A DNA stretch of 64,000 bases from Mugil cephalus (taxonomy: Eukaryota; Chordata; Actinopteri; Mugiliformes; Mugilidae), in contig NC_061790.1 in assembly GCF_022458985.1 (NCBI RefSeq), positions 3,273,001 to 3,337,000 on the forward strand, in the 5' to 3' direction. The notes under the pieces are model-generated. The model saw nothing but the letters and a program-made list of their open reading frames with translations. It was not told the DNA's origin and ran no database searches. Shown here piece after piece: positions 9,122 to 21,269 of the stretch. A program made the position numbers and the translations under genes. The first letter of the stretch is position 1; each line of letters opens with the position of its first letter.

Positions 9122-12100
9122 ATGATGGATGAATTCAAATGGATTAAACTGTTGTCACTGATGATACTGATGCTTCAGTTTACTGGTAAGGATTCATTTA
9201 ACAGGAATCTCTAAAAGGTCTCTAACAATTCAGTTAATTGTCTCATATATTTGAGATTCAATATGTGGCTAAAAATAAATATGGACTCATTGTGTGATAC
9301 AGATCCATTCAAGTGCAGGTGATTTGATTAATCTGGAATAAATGCTGCAGTCAGATGAAATAAAAACCTTTAAATTAAGATTTAAATATGTGAACATTCT
9401 TCATGGGGTTTCCAGGTGTAGAAGGTTCATCGTCTTCTTTATTCATGTCAGTTTGCGTTTGGTCTCAGTCTGGTGATGAAAATAATCCTTCTCTGCATAT
9501 TCAAAGTAAATTTCATTTAAATTCATGAATATATGAAGAACATATGAAGTCATATGAACCATCGTGGTGTTGATTCAGTGGTCAGAGAGGTGTTAGTTAC
9601 TATTCACAGGGGCTACGGGGCAACGCCTGAGCCTCCAGTCTACAGCAGCAAGCTGTAGGACGAGCTAAATATCAAAATGAGCGGCTCAATCGGGATCGGT
9701 GTCCTATTACTTTTCTTTACGAAATATGAATTTTTCACAACTGCGATAAATTTTTCATTGGAAATGAATGGGACGGCCGGAAAAAAACACGCAAAAAAGA
9801 CAGTTTTTCAAAGGTCTACTGCTCAGGCATACTTTCACCCACAGACTTCATTTGAACTCTAAAAAGTAGACACAAGCCTTATGTATTGGTGCATTATCAT
9901 CTCGTTTTGATAGGTCTTATAGTTGTTGATCAATCACTGTTCAATGATCATGACCTTTTTCGAAAAATCTCGTTTTCGAGTGCGGAATGTTGCTACTTAG
10001 AGTGAGAGAACGTGTTTGAAATCACCTTAAATTTTCCTCTTTTCACGCTTGTCCCGGCCACAATATACACACTAGTCACATGATTTTTTTCCACAGTTGT
10101 AGACAAACTTGTTGTGTCTCTCACAATGTGCTCGGCAAAGCAGTGAGATGTACAGAATTTAAACTGTGAGCCTCTGTTCACGGTAAAGTACCTGTCTGCT
10201 CTCCATTCACTCCAATGTAAAGATTTTCTGAGAAAAGGAGAAGCACCTTTGTGTTTAACTCGCGAGTGTGTCCAAAATATTTGCTCCAGGAGGACCAAAA
10301 ACATATCAAAGTCTTCAGAAAGGGCTTACGACGCCCACAGTCTGCTTGTTTTTCTGATAGGAGCTACCGTTTTGTCACAGTAAGCCCAAATGTGAGACCA
10401 GTAAAAAGGTAACTTTGTGATGACAGTGACACGCACATGCGCGCACGCGCTTAAGCTCAGCAGTAGCAGGATGTACAAACATGTGGGCGAAAGCGTGCAT
10501 TACTCTCTCACACACAGGCTAACTGTGCTAAATGTAGGCTAACTATGCTAACGTAAGCTAACTGTGCTAAATGTGCATTAGGTGTGCTAACTTTAAGCTG
10601 CCTGTGCTAAATGTAGGCTAACTGTGCTAACCGTATGCTAACTGTGCTAAATATGCATTAAGTGTGCTAACTTTAAGCTAACTGTGCTAAATGTAGGCTA
10701 ACTGTGCTAACCGTATGCTAACTGTGCTAAATGATGGTTAAGTGTGCTAACTGTGTGACATGTGGGTCAAGTGTGCGACATGTGGTTTGACTGAACTAAA
10801 TGTAGCCTAACTATGCTAACGTAAGCTAACTGTGCTAAATGTGCATTAAGTGTGCTAACTTTAAGCTAACTGTGCCAAATTTAGGCTAACTGTGCTAACT
10901 CCCATGTTGACAGAGACAGTACCCCCGCCATTAGCTCCCATAGCTCCTTCAAAATTTCCCAGAGGGAATTGTCTAGTTAGAATTTAAAATGTTGATATAT
11001 AAATAAAATATACATTTTATGTTTTTATATATCATATAATTTTTCTGACTCTCCTATCTACAGTGTTCTACAGTGAGATCGGTCCAGTTTCTTGACCAGT
11101 AATAGAACAGAGGAAGATGAGCATGTGAAGATCAACACACTCAGGTCTCATAAAATAACCATGACTTCAGAGGTACCAATGAGAGCTGACAAACGTCATC
11201 ATGAAACCTGCTTGGTTTCCTCTAATAATAAAACAGTGTGAACAGAGAAGCACAGATGCATTTATCTCAACTAACCATCTTCACACATCAACCTTCCTCT
11301 GTTCTGTTCTATACTTGACCTCCCTCTAAAACACTGTGGGAAAGAGAGTCAGTTTAAAACGGTGTTTATTCTTAGTCTGTCCACAGAAAAGACAAATGTA
11401 GAGAGTTGATGTCAACAACTTCAGTGAGGGACAGAGGTGAGAAAACATGGACTGAAGTCTCTATGAGGAAGTGACCTCACTAACCTCATTTTTTTTCTTA
11501 TTGTGGTTTTCTAGTCACAGTAATATGCTCCTTCATTCAGCTACTAAAGATCATTCTTTAGTTTAGACGCAAAGCTGTATATCACAGCCTCAATTTTCAT
11601 TTTCTTCCAGAGTGTTTCTATGTGTCAAATGAAGAGTAGAGGTCACAGAGTCAAACCCTTCATCACTGCCTTGTACACAAGGAACACTAGAAAGAGACTA
11701 GCAGTCAATATGAGGAAGTGACATCACAGAGTGTCAACGCTGTGTCTCTCTACAAGGAGAACTATTTTAGACAGTGAGACAGTTTTAAGAAGGAGGAAGA
11801 CGGAGAAAGACGGACAAGAATGATGGATGAATTCAGATGGATTAAACTGTTGTCACTGATGATACTGATGCTTCAGTTTACAGGTAAAAATCAACAAAAA
11901 TTAATCAATTGAGTCACATATTTGAGATTCAACATGTGGCTTAAAATAAATATAGACCTATTGTGTGATACAGATCCATTCAAGTGCAGGTGATTTGATT
12001 AATCTGGTATCAAATGCTGCAGTCAGATGAATTAAAATCCTTTAAAATAAGATTTAAAATACAAATGGATTCTCACCATTGTCTTCACATCTTAACAATT

Positions 12101-15100
12101 GTTTTACTGTGTGTTATTTACAGGATGTTGTGGTTGTTGTCAGTCATGGTTTAGTGCAGCATCAAACCAAACCACAGATAGAGTTAGAAAGATGAACTCA
12201 TTCATGTTGGTAGTTTTAGTTCCTGGTTTCCCTCCGTGACTGAAATAGTTTCCATGTCAGTGTAGACTGATGTTTTTTGGGTAAATGTTCAGGTTTAGAT
12301 AATGTTCTGCATTAATGGCACTTATGGTGTTCCATACTTTGTGTTTGTCTGGACGGGTGACACACACTTAATGATGATATCAAGGATCATATTTTACTAC
12401 ACTTCATTAAGTCAAAGTTCCTGGAATTAATCCTTATTTTTCTTGTGTTTTGCCAAAACATTAGGTACACTGGTGAAAACAATCCTGTATCTTATCTCAT
12501 GAGGTGACAGTGACAATGTCATTTCACAGTGGTGTGAAAAAGTGTTTGCACCCTTCCTGGTTTCTTATTTTTATGCATGTTTGTCACAACTAAATGTTTC
12601 AGATCATCATCAAATGTAAATATTAGTCAAAGATAATACAAGAAAACACAAAATGAAGGTTTTTATTAAGAAGATAAAACTAAATCCCAGCCTACATGGC
12701 CCTACAAGCCTACAAAACTTTCATTTAAAAACTGCATTTAGTGTTTACTTGTGTTATCTTTGTCTTATATTTTAGTTAATTTGTCTGATGATCTGTAATA
12801 TTTGAGTGTTGATGCAAAAACATGAGAAATCAGGAAGGAGACAACACTTTTTCACACCACTGTATATTCAACAGAGATCATGAAATGTGTGTTGTGAGGA
12901 GTTTAACTCTTCACTCATCTGTTCATGTGTGCTGTCAGAATCTACATAAAGTGTGTATTATAAGAAAAACCTTTAAAAGAAAAGAAGAACAGCGTTACTG
13001 CAAACATTTTTCTCTGGTGATGCTGGTAATTCAGACTTGATATCTGCAGATGACGTCTTCACACATTCCAGTTCAATAAACTGTCTATTGTTGGTCTGAT
13101 CATGAAACACTGTAGAGAGTCCTGAAATGCACCCAATATTAACATTTAAAATCTTGACACAATATTGGACAATGAAAAGTCCAATATTGTGACTTGTGAC
13201 TCCTCAAGTGAAAGAATAATAAAACATGGACTAGAGTCTCTGTGAGTAAGTGACTTCACAAACTGTTCAAAGCACATGTTATATTCATGTTTAAGAAGAA
13301 ACCTCTTTAGAGTCTGTGTCAGACAGAGAAGAACAATGGTGATGTCTTTTCAGATGTATTGCAGTAGTACTTTTGTTGTATTTCAGGACTGACATGTCAC
13401 GGTAGTCTGGGCTTCATCTTTAGTGAAGTATTTCCACACACTTGATGAACTGCTGCTAGTTTGCTGCAACCACCCACTGGACTCCTCACCTGTCTTCTAG
13501 GAGGTGTCCATGTTGTTATTGTCACATGATCAGTGTCTAGTCGACATGATGATTAAAGTGTGATAGCGCCTCACACTAAATATTTTCATTTACATTCTAT
13601 TTTTCATATTTCTGTCTCTTTGTCTCAACAGCAACAACTGGACAACGTTCATCTGTCACTGTCAGAGTTGGACATGATGTCACTTTGTCTTGTGGAAATG
13701 TGAGAGATGGACAGAAGAACTGTGACAGTACTGACTGGTTGTTCAATGGTTTAAGAGACAGAACAACAGTAGAGCTGGTTAAACATGGACAGATCAGATC
13801 TAAACCAGACAGACTGAGAGTTACAACAAACTGTTCTCTGGTTATAAAGAAGGTCACAGATGATGATGTTGGTCATTACACCTGCAGACAGATCATATCA
13901 GGACGACAACAAGGAGAAGACTTTCAGGTTTATCTGTCTGTTATTACCAGTGAGTATTTCCATCATAATGTTCCAGGTCAAACTGTCTCATTAGAACAAC
14001 ATAGTGAAACATGACAATAAGTATGATCACAGTGATGAAGTTCATTTTCCTCTTGTTGTCTTTCTCTCTCAATATCTCCATCTTCTCCAGTGACTGAACG
14101 TGAGGACAATGATAAAGTCGTCTTGTTCTGCTCTGTGTTGGATTATGATTCATGTATTTACACTGTGGAGTGGCTGTATGATGGTAAAGAGAAAATATCA
14201 GACATGCAGATATCATCACCTTCCTGCACTCACCCTGTGACATTTACATCATCTCACCTTAATCAGAGCATTTATGAGTTATTGAAGTGTAAAGTGACAA
14301 ATGGTTACACTAAGAAAGTTCAGCTGTTTACCTTCAGCCCTCAGTCCTCAGGTGAGAAACAAACCAGTTTCTATTATCTATAAAGTAAAGGTAACATGGA
14401 GTCTGTTTGACTGTTCAAATTGTTATATGTTGTTTTTGACTTATTCAGGAAAAGATGAAAAGAGAAAGAACAAAGTGAAATCAACAATTAAACCAACAGC
14501 AACAAGTAAAAAAATGACAACATCAGTGAAACTCACCTCATCAGAACAGACAATCAGAACAACATCTCCAAACACCAACGATCCAACAAATCAACAAGGT
14601 AGAGATGGAATAGTTAAAATCTGAATGTGAGACTGACCCTTGACTCTTTTTTTCTCATATTCAGTCTCAGCCTTCATCATTTTCTTTTTTCTCAACATCC
14701 AGCTCATCATCTCAGACCCAGAGACTCTTTAATCATTTAAACTTCTCTCTCCAGTTTGGTCATGGTGGTATATGATTGTTCCTGTGGGTTTATTATTACT
14801 CTCGATATTTGTCGTCATCATCAGATGGAGGAAAACTAAAGGTGAGAACATTCACAGACCAACATTCTGGTGGAACTTGAATTTTTTAGAGGTTAAACTC
14901 AACTCTTTTATATTTTCAGGAAAGAAAACACAGATGAAAGAAAACACTGTGAGTTTAAACACTGAATAATGAAATTCTTGTACAATGGCAACTGTGTAAT
15001 GATATAAATAATTGCATAAACACAGAATGTTCCTGAACTGTATTTGTACAGGAACTGAACTTAAACTCTGCAGAGACTCAGTCTGGTCCAGAAACCAGTC

Positions 15101-15522
15101 AGGACACGGTGAGATCACAAACTACACCCAGTACAGAGTTACACTCACTGATAGAGCAGATGTAGAGTCATTATGTTGTGTTCTTTATGTTGTGTTCACT
15201 GTGTAGGCTCAACCTGAGGATGGTGTTTGCTACGCCTCCATCAGCTACACCAAGAAGACCAAGAGTAAAGCTAAAGCCCAGGTAAGATCTCTAATGGATC
15301 ATAGTGGAGATGTTAACAGAACAATCATGATGTTAAGAACTCCTGTCAGGTTGTGTTGTGTTGTGTTAAGATTGAGTGGATGAAATGTGCTGCAATGTTT
15401 CCTGTTAGGACCGTGATGATGATGATGAAGGTGGCTCTGTGGTCTACAGCACTGTGAAAGCTTCCTCCTCTTCTGCTGATCCCAGAGACCTCTATTCTAC
15501 CATCAACAAACTAAACAAATAA
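9122..15522 (+). CDS. two-Ig-domain receptor A, ITIM-type tail
   Basis: Predicted type I membrane receptor of 384 aa. Exons are leader 9,122-9,185 (or alternative 11,820-11,883), V-like 13,632-13,949, second Ig 14,091-14,351, stalk 14,449-14,598, membrane 14,755-14,841, and tail 14,920-14,948, 15,052-15,108, 15,207-15,281 and 15,409-15,522. All have GT/AG borders and the frame stays open. Residues 1-21 are a signal peptide (MMDEFKWIK to LMLQFT). V-like domain 22-127 has C42, C52, C89, C106 and W57; second domain 128-214 has C141, C149, C173, C194 and W155. The membrane helix is about 266-287. Tail tyrosines Y331 (VCYASI) and Y360 (VVYSTV) fit the ITIM consensus and Y376 (LYSTI) is close, so it probably recruits SHP phosphatases. 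The ligand is unknown. I know the family only as an unnamed multicopy fish IgSF group. Confidence 0.75.
9605..10400. repeat. unclassified interspersed repeat (GGGGCTACGGGG type)
   Basis: It starts AGGGGCTACGGGGCAACGCC and runs through AATGAATGGGACGGCCGGAA. It is present in the same intron of all units (about 23,440-23,640, truncated; 38,930-39,730; 51,005-51,680). No transposase, reverse transcriptase or terminal repeat was recognised. Short open frames in it are not convincing genes. Confidence 0.5.
10517..10900. repeat. GCTAAC minisatellite
   Basis: Tandem units of about 19-20 bp built on GCTAACTGTGCTAAATGTAG, with variants. It lies between the two leader exons. Equivalents are 24,133-24,332, 39,839-40,223 and 51,827-52,111, with different unit numbers and orders. 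There are no unique spacers, so it is not CRISPR-like. Confidence 0.85.
11712..11726 (+). promoter_or_regulatory. ETS/CRE-like composite site, gene A leader 2
   Basis: GAGGAAGTGACATCA lies 108 bp upstream of the second leader ATG, the same spacing as at leader 1. A further copy with a GACCTCA half lies at 11,465-11,479. This supports a second promoter within the gene A locus. Confidence 0.5.
11820..11883 (+). CDS. alternative leader exon of receptor A
   Basis: It encodes 21 residues (MMDEFRWIK to LMLQFT) plus one base, differing from the first leader exon by K to R. It has its own upstream element and 5' UTR and the same GT donor phase, so either leader can splice to the V-like exon at 13,632. 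It lies 1.75 kb from that exon, against 4.4 kb for leader 1. In units B, C and D the matching exon has lost its start. Confidence 0.65.
12527..12862. mobile_element. MITE, Tc1/mariner-like
   Basis: Near-perfect terminal inverted repeats: CAGTGGTGTGAAAAAGTGTT at the left and its complement ending CACACCACTG at the right. Length is 336 bp with no coding capacity. TA follows the right end and CA precedes the left, compatible with a TA target site with one change. It sits at the same intron position in all four units, so it inserted before the duplications. Confidence 0.8.
13158..13191. repeat. perfect palindrome in leader-V intron
   Basis: A 13-bp arm CACAATATTGGAC, an 8-base loop AATGAAAA and the exact complement GTCCAATATTGTG. 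Unit B keeps it intact near 26,516-26,549, while C and D have one mismatch each. It could be a structured intron site or a remnant of a tiny inverted-repeat element. Confidence 0.7.
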
Positions 15523-17000
15523 GAGGTTAAATCTGTTAAATGGAACATGAAAGCACCAAGAGGAATCTCATGTCCTCTCTTATCTTATATTTTGTGTAAT
15601 ATATCATATATCCTATATCGTATAGGATATCGACAAACCGTCATCAGATCACCTTAGGGTTAGGGTTATACAGTATCATGTCTATGAGACATGGATTCAT
15701 TAAGAGAGTAGAGACTCCCTCTAGTGGTGGAGAGTGTTCATAGGGAGGTCAGACAGACTCTATACTGTCCTCTTTAGACTTTGTCCTCACATGGACACAA
15801 TATTTTACCATGTATTTTATAAAATAGATGCAAATGTATTTCCTTCTGTGGTTCAACACATTTCATGTAAAATTATTTTCCAGTATTTTGTGTTTTCAGA
15901 CCCGTCACATATTCTGATGTAAATAATACTCTAATACATTTAAATTAAAAAGTCTCCCAGTCATAAAACCTGTGTCACATGATTCATTTATTTGTTTTTT
16001 TTGTTTTTTTCATGAAGCTTTCACCTTAGTCATAAATCCATTAAACGTTGGAGAATACTCAGGTGGTTTTATTCCTATAGGAGGTGAAACTGGTGACATC
16101 AACAACCACACGTCTAACATTTAAGCTGTCTGGTCTTCAGTACTTTTAACAATGAAGTCAAGAGTAGAAAGGTTGTTGACCAGTAATAGAAGAGAGGAGG
16201 TGTAATGAGTGAAGACTGTAGCTGAGAAAAATATCTTTTTTCTTGGATTGTGTTCAATAAAAGACAAACGAAGTCCTTATAGCTAGATCCTACCCACTGT
16301 CTTTTCTGTCCTGTGAGTTCCCAGTGAAGGTGATTTTCTTCTGCAGACTGATCACCACGCCCGTTGAAGGATCGATTGGTTGGGGGTTCCCATTTAAATG
16401 TTGTGCTACCATCACTCTGGGGCAACTGGAAGCTCTGCTGTAGTTTCCCTGACAACTGTAAACCTTGCTTACTTCAACTCCACCATTAATAAAGTAACTT
16501 AGTACTTTTACTCTAGTACTGGATTCCCCCGTTAATAAAGTAACTTAATACTTTTGCTCAAGGATTAGACTCGACCTGTAATAAACTGAGTACTTTTACT
16601 CGACTACTGGACTCCATCATTAATAAATTAACTGAGTACTTTTGCTCCAGTACAGGACTCCACCGTTAATAAAGTACCTAAGTACTTTTACTCTAGTACA
16701 GGACACCACCATTAATAAAGTAACTGAGTACTTTCACTCTACTACTGCCGTAACCATGGTTACAAAAATCACACGCACAGAGGAGCTCACAGCAATGGAG
16801 AAGGAGAAGGAGGCCAAATTTCACTCCACAAACACCCAACTGTAACGTATGACCACGTGCTCCTTCCGCACATCCGAACGTACACCCAACACTGACCGCA
16901 CATTCAAATATGACCACTCAGCCCTTCAGTGGCCTGATAAGGACACACTCATGTTCCCCGAGGAGGGATTAAGAAACACTGAGTTGAATCATACCATAAA
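15523..17000. other. 3' flank of gene A
   Basis: Contains the 3' UTR and flanking DNA shared with B and C, including CTCCCTCTAGTGGTGGAGAG near 15,717-15,736 and two to three TTAGGG-like units at 15,654-15,667. Candidate poly(A) signals are ATTAAA near 15,943 and AATAAA near 16,255. At 16,480-16,740 a loose repeat of AATAAAGTAACTNAGTACTTTTACTC occurs. No gene is seen. Confidence 0.5.
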
Positions 17001-17620
17001 TTAAAACAATAAATGTAAAATTCATATTGTTATGTTGGAAGCAACTTCACAAGAAAGGTGAAACAAAACAAACAAACAAACAAACAAAAAAAATGAATGT
17101 ATATGTTGCTTTATATAAACAGTCAAAACACACATGGTCCAATTGACCCTGGAGGACAAAAGGTAGAAGACAACACGAAGGCAGAGGAAAGTTTGTGTTG
17201 GTTGCAGTCTAGAACACACACTGGAAATTCATCATCAATAAATGCTTCATTTTCTAGAAGTCATATTAATGTGAGCAATGGCAAAGAAGAATCAGTTACA
17301 GATAACATTAAGATTTTAAAGCTCAGTAAAGTCAAACATTCAAGATTAAAAATATTATATATATATATATAATATATACTATATAAGACAGTAAATGTTC
17401 TACATAAATACTATCAGAAATATTTGTTGTTGGTTGAAGCTGAGATCAAACAGTGTTGATGTGATTTAGCTGAAGACTCTAAATGTCTTGTCATGTTGTT
17501 GATCCACAGTATTAAAATGATCTTGTGCTTGTGTTGTTTTCTGCTCATGTTAAATGTGATGAGATGATGTTTAACAGCAGTGGACTCGTCTCTGTGGTGA
17601 GTTGATGTTGAAGTTGTTGA

Positions 17621-18844
17621 TCAGTGGAGTCTGACTGAAGCAGAAGGGTCTCCAGAGTTTTCATAGATCACTGAACCTTCACCTTCACCTCCATCATTCT
17701 GCACCTGTGGAAAACAACACCACAAACAAACATCACAAACACTGGTTTGACTCTGTCAAGTTGGACCTGTACAAATGTTTGAATGTTCAGGGTTTAAACT
17801 CACAGTGTTTTCTTCCATCTGTGTCTTGTTCCCTGAAAAGACAAATGAGAGAGTCCACTTTAGCTTCAACAGCCAAATTCCAGGTTCATCAAAAGCTTTT
17901 TCTGACTAAAACTTTCGTCTGTAAATGTTCTCACCTTTAGTTTTAATCCACATATTGAACGTACCAACAGATATTAAGAGTGCTGCTAAACCCACAGACA
18001 CAATGATGGATCTCAAAAAATGGGAAGAATCGAGAAACACAAACAACATGAAAGATTTTTGTTCTGAAGAGTAAACCAAGAACTAATATTCATAGAACAT
18101 TAACTTTAATAAATGTACAATAATGATCATAGCTCCACCAATATCCAAGAGTCAGTCTAACATTTAAATATCAGACATTAAGAGATGAGAGAGATTCAGT
18201 CTCTGTGTTGAAGATTTGGTGGGTTATTGTTGGTTGGAGATGTTGTTCTGATTGTCTGTTCTGATGAGGTGAGTTTCACTGATGTTGTTGTTGTTTCAGT
18301 TGTTTCAGTCTTTGTTGTGGTTGTAGTTTTTCCTTGTTTTTATTGTTGTTACGTCTTCACCTGAACAAATACAATCACAGCATGTAACAATGTCACAGTT
18401 TAATTTGTATATATGATAGAAACTGGTTTGATTCTCACCTAAGGACTGAGGGCTGAAGGTAAACACCTGCCCTTTCTTAGTGTAAACATTTGTCACTTTA
18501 CACTTCAATAACTCATAAATCCTCTGATTAAGGTGAGAAGATGGAAATGTTACAGTGGCAGAGCAGGAAGGTGGTGATATCTCCATGTCTGATATTTCCT
18601 CTTTACCCTCATACAGCCACTCCACTGTGTGACTACATGGATAATGATCCAACACAGAGCAGTCTGTCTGGTTTATATCTGATCTTTCCAAGATTAACCA
18701 ACTTTACTGTTGTTCTGTCTCTTAAACCCTTAAACAACCAGGTAGTACTGTCACAGTTCTTCTGTCCATCTGTCACATTTCCACAAGACAAAGAGACGTC
18801 ATGTCCCACTCTGACAGTGACATATGAACGTTGTCCAGTTGTTG
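17621..18844 (-). pseudogene. receptor pseudogene E, YEN-type tail
   Basis: Minus-strand relative of the D-type gene, tail-to-tail with A. From its 5' side: a fused Ig exon (18,844-18,439), stalk (about 18,360-18,220), membrane exon (about 18,020-17,940), tail exon (17,832-17,804) and last exon (17,704-17,621). No leader is found upstream. A deletion joins the first half of the V-like exon directly to the second Ig domain at about 18,678, with a CTG microhomology, and shifts the frame. The stalk reads into a stop, and the membrane-exon acceptor reads CG instead of AG. The last exon is intact and encodes GSVIYENSGDPSASVRLH. This is a dead host gene. Confidence 0.8.
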
Positions 18845-19065
18845 CTGTTGAGACAAAGAGACAGAAATGTTAAAAATAAAGAGTAACATGAAAAAGATGA
18901 CTGTTACAATTTTTAAAAAGGTTTTAAATTTTTAAAAAGGACCAAACTGTCTCCACTTTCTTCCATTGGTCAAACTGACGCTAGAATCCAGGAATATTAT
19001 TAGTTTCACCATCTGTTGAGTTTGGAGCCAGAGTCTGATCAGTTCTGTGTGAGAGTGGAGCTAAG

Positions 19066-19165
19066 CTAAGATAAGATAAGATAAGATAAGATAAGATAAG
19101 ATAAGATAAGATAAGATAAGATAAGATAAGATAAGATAAGATAAGATAAGATAAGATAAGATAAG
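19066..19165. repeat. (ATAAG)n microsatellite and LINE/SINE tail
   Basis: About twenty ATAAG units. On the minus strand they follow TGCAGGACATCAATAAAGTC, which looks like the 3' end of a retroposon with a (TTATC)n tail. The same pentamer occurs downstream of genes B (29,035-29,107) and C (45,137-45,185). Confidence 0.75.
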
Positions 19166-19509
19166 AAATGACTTTATTGATGTCCTGCAGAAATGTAATG
19201 TAAAAAAAAAAAATTTTTAAAAAATGTAAAAGTGTGTACAGAAAGAACAAGCATGAAAACAAAGAAATGTTGGATGATAAAAAAGCAAGGTGTGATATCA
19301 AACAGTGGAAAAGTACAGCATATAATCCCATAAGTAAAATGAAACTCATCACAGTTTATGACCTATACTGCAGCCAGACACCAGGGGGAGCTCTAAATGC
19401 TCTGCCTTCACTTTAGAGGAGCTTTCACTCACAAGACCACGCTTGGTCGAGTTTATTTCAGCCATGTTAAAGGAGAGGGAAAGATGAGTCGTGGATCGGA
19501 AGGAGTAGA

Positions 19510-20190
19510 GGGATCGAGGGGATGGCGTAGTATCGATCATGGTCGGCCGAAGTGTGGATGCTGGAACCAAGAAAGTGAGATTCAGGGTGCGGGCATATCT
19601 CTGGAAGCGCCGGCTCTTTGACCCCCAAAACAATTGGTAGAGGCGAGTTGGAGATGGGCTCTTCCAATGTCGTCGGGATGGTTGTGAATGTGGCTGTGGT
19701 AGCCTCAGGATGTCCATCTGGAAGTGGAACCAGAAACGTGTGACTATTTCACCTGATTTGGTAGTGAATAATGGAACTCAGGGGAATGTGTGTCAGGCTA
19801 GTTGGGCGTTCATGTGGTTTTGCGAGATTGAGATTGAATTAAGATTGAACACGATAGTATCCAGCGGGTGGAAGGAAATGTCAGATAGGCTGGCGTGCCG
19901 GGATGGTTGTATGAAATTGAAGAAGATGTGAATTTGGAACATCGGAGGAACCCGAAGAATGTCAAGAGGAACAGCTTGGAGCGTGGAATCGATTGAGGGG
20001 GTCAGGTAACCAGCTACAAGGGAATGGATGCAACAAGCTAAAAGAGTTGCTGTGAGAGGGAGCCACTTTGGAGCTGTCCGTGGTTCTGATTTGCGTAGAC
20101 TTTTATTTAGCATACTTACGTGTGGTGGGGAAATGGAAGAACAAGGAATTCTGATTATCAGTTTAGCTGATGCCGCTGATGTAGACCTGG
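19510..20190 (-). mobile_element. DIRS-type retroelement fossil, recombinase part
   Basis: The minus strand encodes the tyrosine-recombinase core (PSRHASLSDISFHPLDTIVF, RVPPMFQIHIF, LPLTATLLA). The RNase H part seen in units 1 and 3 is absent. The fossil is broken and partial. Confidence 0.65.
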
Positions 20191-20475
20191 ATGGCAGATG
20201 CACACCAACAGTGCATTCTAGGGCCTCGTCTCTCGCTGTATCCTAGAAAGACACCCACACATATTCTTCATGAATACTACTTCGATTGGTATGGTTAAAC
20301 TAAAGCTATGGTCCACAAGGTCCATATATTCTTGAAGAGTGACACTGACTTTTCAACCTGGACTCCTGCTCCTTAGATTTACAATGAATTAGTGTGTACA
20401 ATGTTTATGTGGCAAATTTCATTTTTATTTACTGGCTGTTTAAATACCTCTCAGATTAGCTGTGGAGGAATTGCT

Positions 20476-21215
20476 GTGCTACCGGGTCCGTATTGCTTCC
20501 CAAGGTCTGGCATCCAGTTCATCTGGTGGGGGGATGTTCTATGGCAGTGGTATGCCATGGCGGTGTGCCACGTTGTGCAGGACGCCACGGGGCATTACAA
20601 TGCGGCACACCTACTCTGGTCGTAGAGCAGCACTGCCCCCGACCTGTCCAGGCAGCGCCAGGGTCCCTTCAGCGGGTCGATTGCCCTCTCGACCGCTGCC
20701 CGAGTTTGGGACTGGAAGTCATTGTACCTCCTCTCTTGGTCGGTGCCGGGGTTGGTGAAAGGGGTCAACAGCCACCTTCTTAGGGGGTAGCCACGAAATG
20801 AAGGCAGAAAACGTGCGAAATAGATTTAGTTTCCTTTGTTCATACACCATTTGAATGAATCACACTATCTTTTTTCTAATTATAGGTGCTTCAGTGAGAA
20901 AAGAACACTTAGGACGAAACAACTTTATTAACGGATAAAGTAGTTACTCACCGAGAACCCACCCATCGCGCAACCATGCTGTTGGTCAGAATGGACGAGT
21001 TATGCGTTGAACCAGGCCACCTTGCCACCATGTGAGTGAGCTGCATTTGAGCTTCACATATTATTTAAACATTTATGGGATGAAAATGTTCCTGTTGACA
21101 AAAACAAATTCATCCTGTAATGGCACTTTGATAGCATGTGTGTGCAGTCAATAGCCCCGATTACATTAGGGAAACTGGCTCTTGCTGTAAACTGAAGGAC
21201 ATTAAATGATGGAGA
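20476..21215 (-). mobile_element. Harbinger transposase gene remnant, fuller copy
   Basis: Collinear transposase pieces on the minus strand: GFPNVIGAIDC (about 21,170), MVARWPGSTHNSSILTNSMV (about 21,030-20,970), then AVERAIGLLKGRWRCLD-like sequence and LLYDQSRCAAL (about 20,730-20,600). ARWPGSTHDS and VERxxGLLKGRWRCLD are hallmark motifs of HARBI1-type DDE transposases. Stops and frame changes interrupt it. This unit keeps the middle part missing from units 1 and 3. Confidence 0.75.
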
Positions 21216-21269
21216 CATAGTGTTCTACAAACAACCTAATGTTGAACACCACGCCCCACTACAGGTCAG

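Noticed and set aside
10517-10900. CRISPR-like regular repeats (GCTAAC)
   Set aside because: Units are contiguous and degenerate with no unique spacers, in a vertebrate intron.
13597-13857. Minus-strand open frames over the V-like exons
   Set aside because: Antisense of strongly supported coding exons; repeated in every copy for that reason.
13632-13949. Rearranging antigen-receptor V segment
   Set aside because: No recombination signal heptamer/nonamer after the exon and no J segment; the exon ends in a normal splice donor.
15654-15667. Interstitial telomere (TTAGGG)
   Set aside because: Only two to three units, in the 3' flank of each gene copy; too short to call a telomeric relic.
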